Made by a program: the position numbers and the translations under genes. DNA of 64,000 bases from NCBI GenBank assembly GCA_015680685.1, contig MNCI01014365.1, positions 57,004 through 121,003 on the forward strand, read 5' to 3'. Source of the stretch: Gnetum montanum (lineage: Eukaryota; Streptophyta; Gnetopsida; Gnetales; Gnetaceae). Shown piece after piece: positions 48,861 to 61,200 of the stretch. Within the stretch, counting starts at the first letter, position 1. Each line of letters starts with the position of its first letter. The notes beneath the pieces were generated by a model. The model worked only from the letters and a program-made list of their open reading frames with translations, was not told where the DNA came from and searched no databases.

Positions 48861-50880
48861 AGGACAACCACACTCTATATTCCACATCTCCTCCTATCAA
48901 CTCAGTTGTTAGGGAAATGGCCATCCATGCTAACCATTCACATGGCTCCTTAGTTTTTCACTTTTTGTTTTACACTTTATGCTTTGTCTTTCTTGAATAA
49001 TTTATACTTTCTTATATTTTTTACTTTATTTTTGTGTGACTTTTCATTATTTTTGCTAATAAAAGTGCTTTATTACCACAAGACATAGTGCCAATGTTGT
49101 TGTTTACTAATGGTGGTTTGTGCTTAATATTTTGATTGATAATGTCTGATTTCTATTTTTGAATTCTAATGTCTGATGACTAAGACATGGTTTATTTTTC
49201 ATGGAACAGGCAATGAGTCCATATCATCCACCCATCCACAAACTCTATCGTTTTCCTTGTTTTGGGAATTTGAGGTCCCTTTCATTAGATAAACTTTTAA
49301 TAAATTTGTGACCTTGGTAGTTTCCAAATCTAGGAAGGATTCAAAGGTTTTCATAGGGTGTGACTTCAAGGGGAATCAATACTCTTTGTACTTTTCTACT
49401 TACTTGAGTGCCTGAGTATTTTCATAGACTTCTCATCATTCTATGTCAACCAATAACAAGAAGTTAAATAAAGTCTTTACATGGTGTGGTTCCCATTTCA
49501 AGGAAAAAAACATGATGGGAATTCAAAGCACATCCCTTAGATAAATGAATGGGATACAAGCACTAGTTATGGGACTAGAAAGACATGTTACCCATTCCTG
49601 AAGGTCCCCTCTAACTAAGGTCCTCTCTTGCTTCCTACCTCTCTCTTCTTCTCTTTATGGAAAAGTTGTCATTTTGTGGAAGCACTCTTGTGTCTTGAGG
49701 GGATGGATCGGTCTTGAAGTGGCAATGTGAAGTCACTGAAAGAAGTTGGTTTTGATCTAGACTAAGGATGGATCTTCTCAAGTCATTTTAAACACAAACT
49801 CCATAAGGGACCTCTTATGACCTCAATTCAGGATTCCATCCTACCTTCTCGGTCATCCATCTATGTTGCCCATCAGTTACCTCACTGTTAGTTTCTATGT
49901 TATCCTTAAGGTCTTAGTTTTGATGTGTTAGAATTCTTGGATAGATTCTTCCAGGTTAGTCCTTAACTTTTCATAACCATTAATCAACTATGGGGTACAT
50001 GGACTCCTTAGTTAAGGTTATCCAAGGGTAAAAAGGACATGTGCCTGCTATGGGGAGGACCCACTTGCATATTTCTTGGTTTAGATAGTTAAGTCCTCTA
50101 CCTTAAGCATTGTCACAATCATATCTTTCACATGCCCCATTGTGCATCTAACTCTATGTGCCTTAAATTTTCATAAACTTCATTCTCCAATCATTTTTTA
50201 AATTTTCTAAATTCCAACACCCTCTTCTACTATTTTCATCATGTTTGTGGCTTTTTGGGCTTCCATTTGACTCTCATTTCACTAAAAAATTCCTTATATT
50301 TTTAGAGTTTCTGAAAGTCAACAATGGTCAACAATTGCATCAACTAGGCCTAGTCGACACAATCAACCTTGTTGATGGGGCCCTATTGACTAGCCCCTAT
50401 CGACGCAACACAAAAAGTCTATCAATACTATTGAGTACTTTGAAATTTTTATCATTTGTTTCATAACAAGAGAGGATTTTTTGTCATTTTTCAAAGCCTC
50501 AACCCTTCCAGAGCCCATAACTTCTCGACCATTTGTCCAAATCACTTTGTTCTTCAATCCTACAACTACTACATGTAAGCTTTTAGTCATGGGGGCCACA
50601 AATCTTAAGGTTTCTAATGAGAATTTTTTGAAAATTTTTCTTACTCCCCAAAAGGATTAATAAATACAATGATATTAAACCATCAATTTTTGAGAGTTTG
50701 AACCTTCCAACATCCCTCGGTATGACTATAATCACTTATTAACATTAAGATACAATTAAATAAATAATTAAAATTGATCAAATCATCCATAATCACAACT
50801 TAGCCAGATGTAACCTTCTTAATGAGATAAAGTATTCCAATTGTTTCATGTTACACAATAATTGCTAACCTGTGGTCATG
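48861..50880. other. Non-coding region of element A between integrase and the 3' ORF
   Basis: About 2 kb without a supported gene. A GTCGA-rich patch (50320-50410: AACTAGGCCTAGTCGACACA) resembles the LTR repeats. The sequence from about 50197 matches B 19761-20366. Confidence 0.6.
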
Positions 50881-51995
50881 TTGTGATTATAGATGGCACT
50901 AAGATTCAAATGACCATAGGAGGAAGGACCATCTTAACCAAGGGAGAAACAATCCAAATTAGAAGGGGCTAGCAAGAACAACCTTAGGAACAGGCAGAAG
51001 AAACCCATGCAATAGGACCTCTTCAGGAGGAGCCCAAAGTAGAATCTGTTTGATAGATTCTTGAGGAAGAGGCTACAATAGAATAATTGTAGTGAGGAGA
51101 GGCACTAGGGCCCATACTGAGACTTGAAGTCACACTACCACAAGCTTGCCTCGACACAATCAGGCCTTGTGAGGTCTAATGCTTAGTTTTTCAAGAACTA
51201 AACTTTGGGCCATTCTTAGAGCATGCTCTAGTGGAGGTAAAGACTCAATTACAAATCTCTCCCATCTAGCCAATCATCACTTCTAGTGGGAAGTGGTACA
51301 TGAGAGAGACATACCTCTTCTGGAATAATAAACAGGTAGGTTTCACTATGAAAATTAAGGACATTCAGCTGTCCTACTCAGCTAAAGTCAACATGTAGGC
51401 TCTTGGGTTGCTTGATTCTAGGACACAATTGGTAAAGTTGTCTATGCAAGCTAATCTAGAGGGTAAAAAGAAATGGACCCAGTGGTGTTACGTTGTTGAC
51501 CATAAGAAGTTTGGTGTGCTTACACCAATGAAGTATGTATACTTTAAGATAATAGCCTATCGCCTTAACTTGATGGTGAGGCCCAGTAAGGTGACTTCCT
51601 TCTTTGCCCAAGCATGCACTACTCTAAGTGGAAAGTTTCTAGGAAACCTGGTTTAGAGAATGAATGACTATCAAGAGCTACAAAATGTAGTCAAGGCATT
51701 TAATATCAAAAATAAATAATTTAATGCTTGGTTTATTAATGCTAAGGAGCTATTCCCAGCAATTCCATGTCCTTGGGATGTGCCCATTCTAGCCTACATT
51801 AGCAAAGCTGCATGGATCGTGCAATATCCCAGGAGAAAGGAGGAAAAAATGAAAGCATTTTTGGATGCTTTTTGTTTTCTACTAGAAGTTATAATAGCAA
51901 TTGAATAGCCATAATAGCCTTAACCATCACATGTGCTTGAAGCTAGAGAAGGTCTGTCAGAGCCTTAGGAGCCTCCACTACCTAGGACTGTGTAA
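50880..51995 (+). pseudogene. Post-integrase ORF of element A, shorter than in B
   Basis: Matches the ends of the B ORF: WYMRETYLFWNNKQVGFTMK (about 51295) near the start and CPWDVPILAYISKAAWI with EEKMKAFLDAF near the end (51765-51880). A clean 82-codon frame is at 51408-51656. The coiled-coil middle of B (about 18870-17200) has no counterpart between 51656 and 51760. Function unknown; the position is that of Athila env-like ORFs. Confidence 0.6.
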
Positions 51996-52189
51996 TCTTT
52001 TCAAATTTTCTTCACACCATTAGAGGATGTGTTCAATTTTTGTTTGATATTCAATTTTGTCTCATGAACACCACAATTTGTAATTTTTTTGATCCATACA
52101 CATGGGCACTTAGTTTTGTCCTGTAGTTTTGTTGGGTCAGGTGCTAGTCAAAAAACTTGAGGATGAGTTTTCATTTAGTTGTAGGAGTA

Positions 52190-53036
52190 TGATAAATCAT
52201 GGATTATCCACGTTAACTAGGCCTTGTCAACTGGGCCACATCAACTAGACCTTGTCAATGTAGGGTCTATTCTAGCCTATAAATATGTGCCAATCCATCA
52301 TGTTTAGACATCATCTTATCATAGTTGTAGTAGAGCTCCTATGATTTTTCCATTCAAAAATTAGAATATTTTCCCGAGTGCCTGCAACAAGAGTCATTGA
52401 GTCTACAAATCTTTATTCAAGCACTGTTGTACCTAAGCATGATAGTGTGTACAGCAATAAAGACGAGCTTCTTGATAAACCTTGCAGCATTCTAGATAGC
52501 TTAAATATTTTACTCATGCATTTAATGTTTTCAATTATTTATTCCGTGTTCCTTAATAATTAAGCGAGATAAGCTAAATAGCAATTAAGTAAACACATAA
52601 GTATGACTACTTTGAGCATGCGTATGATGTTTGGTAATCCCTGCAGCACTTAATGCTTAGTAACCCAACAATTATATATGTGTTCAGGATGTGTACAATA
52701 AGTGGGACCAGATATTTAAGTTAAGACTAGTTGCACAATAGTTAGCCAATTATATTAAAGTAGACATCAAATTACTTTATTCTTTATCCTATTTATTTAA
52801 AGTACCAAAACCATAAAACACAAAATGACAAAAATCATGTACATTAATTACACTTAAACCATACCCTTGAGCTTCACAAGTGTAGTTGGGAAGATAATGA
52901 ATGTTCTCAATGCCCAATTCACTTTCTAGAGAACTAGTGCACTAGAAAACTATAGAGTCCACAAAATTCGACTGAATCATGTGTGAACACTTTGTGATTC
53001 ATATGGTTGGGTGTAGGGGTACCTCACTACTCATGA
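52190..53036 (+). repeat. 3' LTR of element A
   Basis: 847 bp, TGATAAA to CTCATGA (the terminal CA is mutated to GA). TATA box TATAAATA at 52278-52285. Preceded by the purine tract GTAGGAGTA and followed by GAGTT (53037-53041), identical to the five bases before the 5' LTR. Confidence 0.9.
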
Positions 53037-53041
53037 GAGTT

Positions 53042-56000
53042 CCAATAGATACAATAGGCAATCAACATTCTCTTTGCTTGAGGATAAATCCATCACTTAA
53101 GATAAGCCTGTTGCAAGGTCAATATGTTTGAGTTTTGGTAAAAACAATTAATTTGAAATGTGCATTTTAGAAAACAACTCATAGCTAAGATATCAATGAT
53201 TGGACAATTTAAAGTTTAAGAAATGCATTGTAACGATACCATGAGAATTCCTCTATAATATGGCTCATCTAGAAAATGAAAAAAAAAGTTGAACAAGGCT
53301 AGCTATTGTTATGAAATCATATTCTAAGTTAGTGGAGCAGCAATAAAAATCAGAAGTTGAAATTCTTGCCCAAGCAAGAATAAAAATGATTAACGTAGCC
53401 TTTTACATTTCTTTTACTAAGGACACTAGGCTCATCATTTTCCATTGCACCATTGGACAAATTTTCTTGCTACTTAAGATGAATTTCATGAGAAATCAGT
53501 TCCAATAGTGTATGAAGACACAAACATATCTAGATTATACTCTAATGGTATGTGGTAGTTTAAAGGTAAGCAAAGCACCCAATGGTAGCAAGGGTAAAGA
53601 ATTACTATTGATATGGGTTACCATAATTCTATATGTGATATTTTCCACTCAGATATTTGCTATCTGCAACATTTGCTCAAACAACAACAATGAATTTCAC
53701 CAATTACCCTATATTGTGGCTCTTCCTTACAAACACATCATAACTGACAAATTTTGTTTACTCACCTACACATAGAGGAACTTACAATGGCAACTACGAT
53801 TTTCAAACCAAAATAAACAACCCTAGTGCATGATAGCTTTAGCAATAGGGCAGGTAAGGCTAGAAATGTAGAAGGACGAACTAACAGCTCAATGGTGGTT
53901 TAATCCATCTTAAAGAGGGTTAACGACGAACCCTAAAAATGACTTGAATAAATCAAATAAGCAAATAAATAGTACCAATCTCAATGCTGATGATAATGGC
54001 AAAGGCAGTGTCGATGCAGGAGACCATGATAGTTGAAAATGTAGCTATAAACTTCCAATAGCGATGGAGTTGGGAGCATCAGTAGTTGCTAGATGGATAT
54101 AAGCTAATAGGTGGATCTTGAAGAAATTCTAAGAAACTCTACAATTAATAGAACATGCATCAATGCGCTATCGATTCCGAATAAGGCTATGCTCTAAACA
54201 CATGGTTGTTCATCATAGTGATACCATCTCTACATCAATTATGTGCCAACAGAAGAGATAGTAACGACAACACAACAGCTATAAACACTCATGCTCATAC
54301 CACACTGGAGAAAATCACATTTCATTTTAAGTTAAAAGCTTGGGTGGAACATAATTAAAAACATTTTATATATTATTATGGTGGCCACAATGTTATAATA
54401 TAAGTTTGAAAAAGGTAACACATGTACATGTGGCAAGGCTTTGATTTAGAAAGGGGGATCTATAGATCTTTATTTATTTTAACCAAAATGTCCCATAAAG
54501 GTTGTATAAAAGAACAATTAAATCTCCTAAATGTTTGCATTTAAAAGGGCACTTGCCAATTATGGCATGTATTTCTTAAATTTTTGTAACTTCTTATGGC
54601 AACCTCTATGATATTTGTTACTAAGAAAACACTTGGCAACCATAGCTCAAATTTCTAATAATCCCCATGGAAGTTATAACTTCTAGGATGGTTACAAATT
54701 AATATTCCTAGATATTTGTAATACCCTTAACTTCTCATGATTATTGTAACTACCCTAAGGTCATTATTAAAGGACCTTCAAAGATAGAATTGAAGGAAAG
54801 GATTTTGGGAAAAGGACAATTGAAAATTCTTGTAAGATGGCTTGTGAAAAACATTAATTCAGCTGCTTTATTTTAAATCCTATGAGTTCATTTCTTCCCA
54901 TTTTTTTAGTTACTTAGCTAATGGTTTAGTTAGTATTGTGCTTGGCATTTAATTTTGGGAATTTTTTTAGGTTGCTTTCAAAGCTCTATTTTTGCACAAT
55001 ATTAGACTTCTATTAAGATTTTTTATAAAAGAGCTTATGTTGTTGAAAAGCCTCTAGAGCAATTTAATAGTAATGTCTTAACAAAATTCCTTATTTTGAG
55101 CATAGAGGATCTAGAAAAATCTTTGGTATTTTGAGACAACTGAAATAGCTTCATTGTTTTAAAGTGTATTGCCTTGGTACTTCAATCCTAAAATTGTGAA
55201 AATTTTGAAGGCTTTGTTAAATGCAATTCTTGACAACTATTAACTAGCCAATATAAAGACTTGTACTTTATCATTTACATAGCATTTTTGGTAGTGCAAT
55301 GAGATTGCCTTTATGAAATTGCTTGTTGAGCTTAGAGGGTTTAGATAATTCGTAGTTAGATTGAATTAGAATAGCTTTATTATGAAGTGTTGCCTCATGT
55401 CAATTTATCTTGCTTAAAAATTTGAGATTTCACACAAATCTGTTTTTTTTTCTCTTTCTAAGTCCATTAAATCTCACTCTATTTCTAGTTTTCTTATGGA
55501 ACTTTTTCTCTAGGGAAAATTACAAGTAGATTGGTAAGATTGTGCTCAAATGTTTTTTTGCAAAATTTTATTTGTTATAAGTAATGTACTATATGAACTA
55601 TATAGACTAAGTGATTTGACAAAATAGAAACCTTCAAAAACTCACAATATTTGACAAAGTTAGTTGAATTTCTTTTATGATAGCCAATTACAATTTCATA
55701 CACAACCTAATAATTTTAACATTCATAACAGCAAACACATACTCACATTTAGTTTATTTCATAACCACTAAGTCTATTTGGAGGTATCTAGGCCTTGGTG
55801 TTACTAGAGACTTGTAAACACCTAAATCTTGTTTGAAGAACACCTTCGATCTCGTGACCTCAAAGGTCACAAGACTGGAGGTTACCAACGTTGGTGATCC
55901 CAAATGGTCCCCAAGAATTCTTTTGGCACTAGAGGAAGGGTTGAAAATTTGTCCTCTAAGTTCATAACCCTGATAGTCCCACCACACCAACATTTCTTTA

Positions 56001-56267
56001 TTGCCAGTAGGACTTACAAATTAGATACTATTTTCAATTAATGATGAAATAGACTAATAGTTTGGAAGATTTAAAAGGTTCCAAAGAAATTCTTGATTAT
56101 AAGACTTATTATTCAAAGGAAGAATAGAAAAAGGTTCTTAAGTTTGGAACAAGTAGTGGAGTAAGACTAGAAGGATAAGAAGGTCACCCCTTCTATCTAG
56201 TTTATTAGTCTATAAGAAAAAGTCAAAGAAATATAAGAGTTCATCAATCAAAAGGAATTCTAACAGG
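53042..56267. other. AT-rich region between A and the polyprotein of E
   Basis: No recognised gene. 54300-54900 has features of an LTR U3/R (a TATA-like TTATTAAAGG at about 54760 and many TTGTAAC-like words), and may be the 5' LTR and leader of element E, but I found no matching 3' copy. The ORFs plus 53512-53775 and minus 55993-55754 show no domain. Confidence 0.4.
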
Positions 56268-56825
56268 ATGGCAAATCCTTGGCAAAGAGTTATAGTATTA
56301 AGATTTCAAAACTACAATGATATTCCTAAGGCAATTTATAAATATTTATTTGAAATTTTTATTCCTAGAAAAGCTTATTTGGCTAAATAATACATTCATC
56401 TATTTAGGTTAGCTATAGCTCATGCAAATATTCAACATCAAGATCAAGCTTGTAGATTTTTTGTAGCAAATTTAAAAGATATGGCTCAGATTTGGTATTC
56501 AAACTTGTCAAGCAATAGTATCACAAGTTGTAATGATATGAAAAGTCTTTTCTTGGTCCAATTTGAACATCAATTGGATCAACAACTATACTATGGGCTA
56601 GTACAAGCTAAGCAAGGATTTAAAGACTTAATTAGATATTTCAAACATTAATTTCAACAAATCTATGGGCTCTTTCAAAGATAATATATACCATTAGATG
56701 AAATGCTTAGAGACACTTATCTTAAGGCTATGAATCCCAATATTTCAACCTAGTTGAAAAGAACTTTAGACTTGCTAACATTAAATGATTATTTTAGTGA
56801 AGTTATACAATTAGAAAATAACTAA
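56268..56825 (+). pseudogene. gag remnant of element E
   Basis: Reads from an ATG in one frame with only four stops. The core MAQIWYSNLSSNSITSCNDM, LFLVQFEHQLDQ and then QAKQGFKDLIRYFKH is the Retrotrans_gag pattern (W-Y-x-x-L ... F...F ... Q...E.L..Y...F). Ends in EVIQLENN. Confidence 0.8.
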
Positions 56826-56969
56826 ACTTGAATCACGAAGAGATTGTTACAACTCAAAAAAGAGAATGATTCCTATGCAAGATTTTTCTCAACTTAAAGC
56901 ATTATTAGAGCCATCTTGTGTTAAGGCAAAGTAACAGTTAGAAAGTAGAGAATCTGAAAAGGGGCACTA

Positions 56970-57416
56970 ATGAGAGACTTGTTCAACAAAATAGTGAAAC
57001 TAGAGAAAGCTTTAGTGAAAGTTAAGATCAAGGAAGAAAAGAAAAATAAAAAATACAAGCAACAAGATACTAAGTTAGTAGAAGATGAGGATGAGAGTGA
57101 TCTTATTATGTCTAACTTCCTTGATATTGAATTTGACAATGAGTTGTCTAGTGTTCATTATGCAAGCAAACCTTCTAATAATGGATCTAGTGATACTTCT
57201 TCTCTATCAAGTTCTGAAGATGATATATCCTCAGATGAAGAGTGTAACAATAATGAGGAAAATGAATATAATCTTCGATCAAAAGAAATATTAACTACTT
57301 CCAAGCCTCCAAATGTTATTTCTAATCCATCTACTATGAGAAAGGTTTTTGAACTAAGTAGAAGAGAGAAAAATAAAAGTAAAGAAGATCAAGTAGAACA
57401 TAGTACTCAAAATTAA
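56970..57416 (+). CDS. Acidic/basic linker ORF of element E
   Basis: 148 codons open. Lysine-rich start (KVKIKEEKKNKKYKQQD), then acid- and serine-rich (DTSSLSSSEDDISSDEECNN). Lies between gag and protease in the E polyprotein, and the composition suits a nucleocapsid-like linker, but no zinc knuckle is present. A frame kept open by low complexity; not a separate gene. Confidence 0.45.
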   Translation: MRDLFNKIVKLEKALVKVKIKEEKKNKKYKQQDTKLVEDEDESDLIMSNFLDIEFDNELSSVHYASKPSNNGSSDTSSLSSSEDDISSDEECNNNEENEYNLRSKEILTTSKPPNVISNPSTMRKVFELSRREKNKSKEDQVEHSTQN

Positions 57417-57450
57417 ACTCTTCATAAATGGATGAAGAAACCAGGATTTT

Positions 57451-57830
57451 GTGAAGATGGAGAATATGATTTTAATTAAAGATCTTAAACATGTCAAAGA
57501 CAATATTAGTATGTATCAATTGTTACAAATAGAAGATCAAAAAAGAAAGGCTTTAGAGTTTATTAAAGGTAAAAAGAGAGTTGGAGATTTAGAGTTAAGC
57601 TACGTGTCAAACATTAACAAAACAACCAAAACTAGTTGTGATTGTACTCCTAACAAAGAAGCTCCTATTTTTCTTTTGACAATGAAATTAAAGGATAAAT
57701 ATCTTTACCACTGTTTGGTTGATTTTGGAGCTACATCTACAATCATGCCATTATCTATATGCAAAAAACTTGGTTTGACTCCTAAATGATCCAACAAAAA
57801 AATTGTTCAAGTGGACAAAAGTAGAGTAAG
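57451..57830 (+). pseudogene. Aspartic protease of element E
   Basis: Open 57451-57789. Catalytic block HCLVDFGATSTIMPLSICKK: the standard D-[ST]-G-A has become D-F-G-A, which would likely abolish activity. Continues past a stop at 57787 in another frame. Confidence 0.75.
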
Positions 57831-58145
57831 ATTGTGAATCAATTACCAAATGTTTTATTAGAAATCACTTATGAACCCCCTATCAAAAGTAGAGTAACTA
57901 TTCAAGTGGCAGACATACCAAACTCACATAGTCTTTTGTTGAGTAAAAGTTGGAGTAAGAATTTCTTTGGTTACATATCAATAGATTATTCACACATGTG
58001 GCTATCTTTGAAAGAGAAGCTGAATAAAATATACATTTATAGTAAGCCTTTAATGAATGAAAACATTACCTCAAATGGAAAAAAGAAGGTCGTTGAAACA
58101 AGAGCTTTTAAAACTAGAACGTGCACACTTTAGCAAGTTCATAAC

Positions 58146-58620
58146 TTGGAAAAAGAAGAATCTCAAGATGAGAGCAAATGGAAACTATTCTTTCATGGTT
58201 ATTGTAATTCTAAAGGTGTAGGAGCCGAAGTAGTTCTAGTAAAAGATGATTCCCCAAAAATATTTAAGGCAATTCATCTATCTTCCCTTATACTAACAAC
58301 AAGGCTAAATATGAAGCCCCGGGTATTGGAATTAAAATAGCATTGGAAAAAGGAATCAAGGAAATCATCATAAAGGGAGACTCAAGATTAGTTTGTGAAC
58401 AAATTAAAGGTAATTGTGTAATAAAAAGCTCATTCTTACAATCTTATAAATAACTTTTTTGTAACATGTTGGATCAATTTCATCACTACCATATAGAACA
58501 TATAGGTAGGAAGGATAATTATATAGTAGATGATTTAGCAAACGTAGCTTCAACATTAGATGTGAAAGGGATAGAAAGTTATGAAGATGTAACAGTTGAG
58601 AAAGAACATTAGTTGTCAAT
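58146..58620 (+). pseudogene. Archaeal-type RNase H of element E, located before RT
   Basis: ESKWKLFFHGYCNSKGVGAE (first strand; the catalytic D of F-D-G is H here), then after a frameshift TNNKAKYEA, ALEKGIKEIIIKGDSRLVCE (with the G-D-S aspartate) and HIGRKDNYIVDDLANVAST. It is clearly the additional RNase H type found in Tat elements. In the sequence it comes between protease and RT, unlike element C. Confidence 0.75.
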
Positions 58621-58756
58621 ACTAGATAACATAAAGCATTTACAAGTATTCAAAGATGATGATCAATTGCTTAGATTCTTACAAAATAAATAAGAATTTA
58701 AAAGTCAAATCATACTTGAAACAACATCAAGGTTTAAGGCAAATTCTATTCTCAAA

Positions 58757-59720
58757 ATGGTGATTGATTATAAACATGAGTTTAGCAAAAATTTGCTTAT
58801 TGAAAAAGATATACAAAATCCAGATGATCAAGCTTATGAGGTAGTGAATCTTGGATCTATTAAGATACCAAAAATGTTAAATGTCATAAAAGAAATGGAT
58901 TTAGTTTTCAAGCAAAATTTATTATTACTCCTAAAAAATAAATTGGAAAATTTTGCTTGGTCTTATGATGATCTTAAAAATTTTAGACTAAATGTGATGA
59001 CACATAAAATTCCTTTGATAAATGGTTGTAAGATAATTAAACAAAAACAAAGGAAATTTAATCCATTATTTGAGTTAGCTATGGACACTAAGATCAAGAA
59101 GTTATTACAAGCTCGAATCATATATCCTATTTGATACTCAACATGGCTTGCTAACCTTGTTCTAGTAAGGAAGAAGAATGGCAATATTAGGCTTTGTGTA
59201 GATTTCAGGAATTTCAATGAAGCCTCTAAAAACTTTCTAGAATTGATGAAATGTTGATTAAAGGATTAGGTTGTCAAGTATATTCTTTCCTAGATGGTTT
59301 TTCAAGCTATTATCATATCATGGTAGATAAGGGTGACAAATATAAAACAACATTTATCACCAAATGGGAAACTTACACTTACCAAAGAATGTTATTTGGA
59401 TTATCAAATGCTGGAGCTACTTTTCAAAGAGCAATGGATTTAGCCTTTAAAGGTTTAATAAGTAAGTTCATTATGGTTTATTTAGATGATATCACCATCT
59501 TTTAAAAAAGGAAGGAAGATCATATTAGTCATCTTCAACAAGTTTTTAATATATGTCGCAAGTATGGTATTTCATTAAATCTTAAGAGATGTATCTTTAG
59601 GGTTAAATCTGGAAGTTTATTAGGTCATGTTATCTATTAAGAGGGAATTTCTATAAATAACTACCAAATTCAAGTAGTATAGAATATTAAGCATTCTACA
59701 AGTAAAAATCCTCTTGGATC
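58757..59720 (+). pseudogene. Reverse transcriptase of element E
   Basis: Begins with NFAWSYDDLKNF (58945), then ARIIYPI and LVLVRKKNGNIRLCVDFRNF (about 59155-59215), YSFLDGFSSYYHIMVDKGDK (59280), MLFGLSNAGATFQRAMDLAF (59390-59445) and VYLDDITIF (59478-59505; YLDD intact). SLNLKRCIFRVKSGSLLGHV follows. The frame is open for long stretches (125 and 84 codons). Confidence 0.85.
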
Positions 59721-59784
59721 TTTCTTTGGAAAAATAAATTTCATTAAGAAATTTATCCTTGGATTCACTGAAATTACTAAACCT

Positions 59785-60345
59785 TTGATGCATATGCTAA
59801 AGAAAGATGCCCTAGTAGAGAAAACACTAGAATCAGAGAGAGCCTTGGCAGAAATTAAAAAGGCCATTCAAGAAGCTCCATACTTGGCAAAGCCAAAATT
59901 GAAAGAAGACTTTTGGTTATATGCTTTTGCTTCAAATGATTTAGTTGTTGTTGTTTTAACTCAAAAAGATGAAAGTCAAGATGAACTGATAGGATTTTTT
60001 GGGTATTAGTTGCAAGGTTCAGAGCTAAATTATTCAGACTTAGAGAAATAAGCATTTGTAGTCATTAAGGCACTTTAGCATTTTAAATATTACTTGGAAA
60101 GCTCATAAGTTCATATTATGCTAATAGAGTCTATGGTTAAACAATTCTCAGCCCAAAATGAAATTGGATTGAAGAGAGGGAAATGGCTTATAAAACTTCA
60201 AGGTTTCAGGTTTTCAGTGGAAATATGCAAAACCATTAAAGGAATGGGATTAGCCAAGTTAATGGCTAGAGAAAATGAAGTATGTGTGCTTGAGACTCAT
60301 GAAGGAAATTGGTATGATGAAATTCTAGAATTCCTTGATACATAA
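59785..60345 (+). pseudogene. Retroviral-type RNase H of element E
   Basis: LAEIKKAIQEAPYLAKPKLK (linker), FWLYAFASNDLVVVVLTQKD (first strand, weakly conserved), ELNYSDLEK-stop-AFVVIKAL (the E-helix pattern) and a degenerate end. Two open blocks, 59785-60009 and 60118-60345. Confidence 0.7.
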
Positions 60346-60399
60346 AAGGTTCCAAAAAACTTAACTGCAAGTTAGAAGAGAGCTTTCTTCAAAAGAGTA

Positions 60400-61200
60400 A
60401 ATAAATTTGTGGTTAAAGATGGAATTTTATACAAAAATGATTTCAAAGGGGTTTTATTAGAATGTGTTCACAATGATCAAATTGATCCTATTCTAGAATA
60501 ATTCCATGATCATTTCATTTGTTCTATGAATCCCCTAAGTCCACCATGCAACATATACTACGCTATGGTTTTTATTGTCCTAGTATGTAACAGGATATTA
60601 GTTCAATGATCCAAAGATGTTACAAATGTCAAATTTTCAACAAGGCTAGAGCTCCCTTAAAATCAGTAATTGCAGATAGACCATTTCAACAATGGGGCTT
60701 AGATTTTATTGACATAATTACTTCTTCAATAGTAGGACATAAGTTTATTCTCGTAGCTACCAATTAGCTTACTAGATGGTCTGAAGCAAAGGCTCTAAGG
60801 AAAAGTTCAGCATCATACATGATTAAGTTCTTGGAAGATCAAATTCTAAGTCATTTTGCTCTACTTAAAGTGTTGGTATCTAATAATGGAGCTACTTTTC
60901 AATTTGAAGAATTTATAACATGGGAATCAAAGAAGTCCATCTTTCTATTTTCTTCTTCAAATTATTATCCTCAAAGGAATGGCTTAGTTGAATCTACAAA
61001 TAAAAATCTTATTTGCTACATTAAAAAGTTGATGGATGGAAATCAAGAAAATTGGATCAGTTATTTGCAATCTACATTTTGGATTGACTGTATTAGATTC
61101 AAGAAGGCTATTGGAATGTTAGCTTATAACTTAATTTATGGTTTTCCTGCTAGAATTATAGCTCATATGCATAGCTCTTATAGATGAAAATTCACTACAT
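60400..61200 (+). pseudogene. Integrase of element E
   Basis: Zinc-binding remnant YYAMVFIVL.../RCYKCQIFNKARAPL (about 60600-60660), D1 in QWGLDFIDII (60700), D2 replaced by N in LVSNNGATFQ (60880), E in GLVESTNKNL (60985). The C-terminal part ends near GMLAYNLIYGFPAR (61145). The last 122 codons are open. Confidence 0.8.

Larger units (their letters stand above)
11653..53036 (+). mobile_element. Element A: Athila-like Ty3/gypsy retrotransposon, interrupted by element B
   Basis: Own sequence is 11653-15738 plus 45895-53036 (about 11.2 kb): LTR, primer-binding site, gag, protease, [B inserted], RT, RNase H, integrase, a further ORF, polypurine tract, LTR. Exact 5-bp duplication GAGTT on both outer sides. 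Order and RT wording (FGLCNAS.RFQR, FMDDFS) fit the Athila lineage, and so does a tRNA-Asp-like primer site. All frames contain many stops, so it is not autonomous. A and B are the same family, judged by matching LTRs, gag and 3' ORF. Confidence 0.85.

Noticed and set aside
15739-53036. Four independent, separately truncated retroelements instead of one nest
   Set aside because: Matching target duplications and exact resumption of sequence at the predicted points support nesting with one later deletion.
55754-55993. 79-codon minus ORF upstream of element E
   Set aside because: No motif and no similarity that I can recognise; likely chance in the leader of E.
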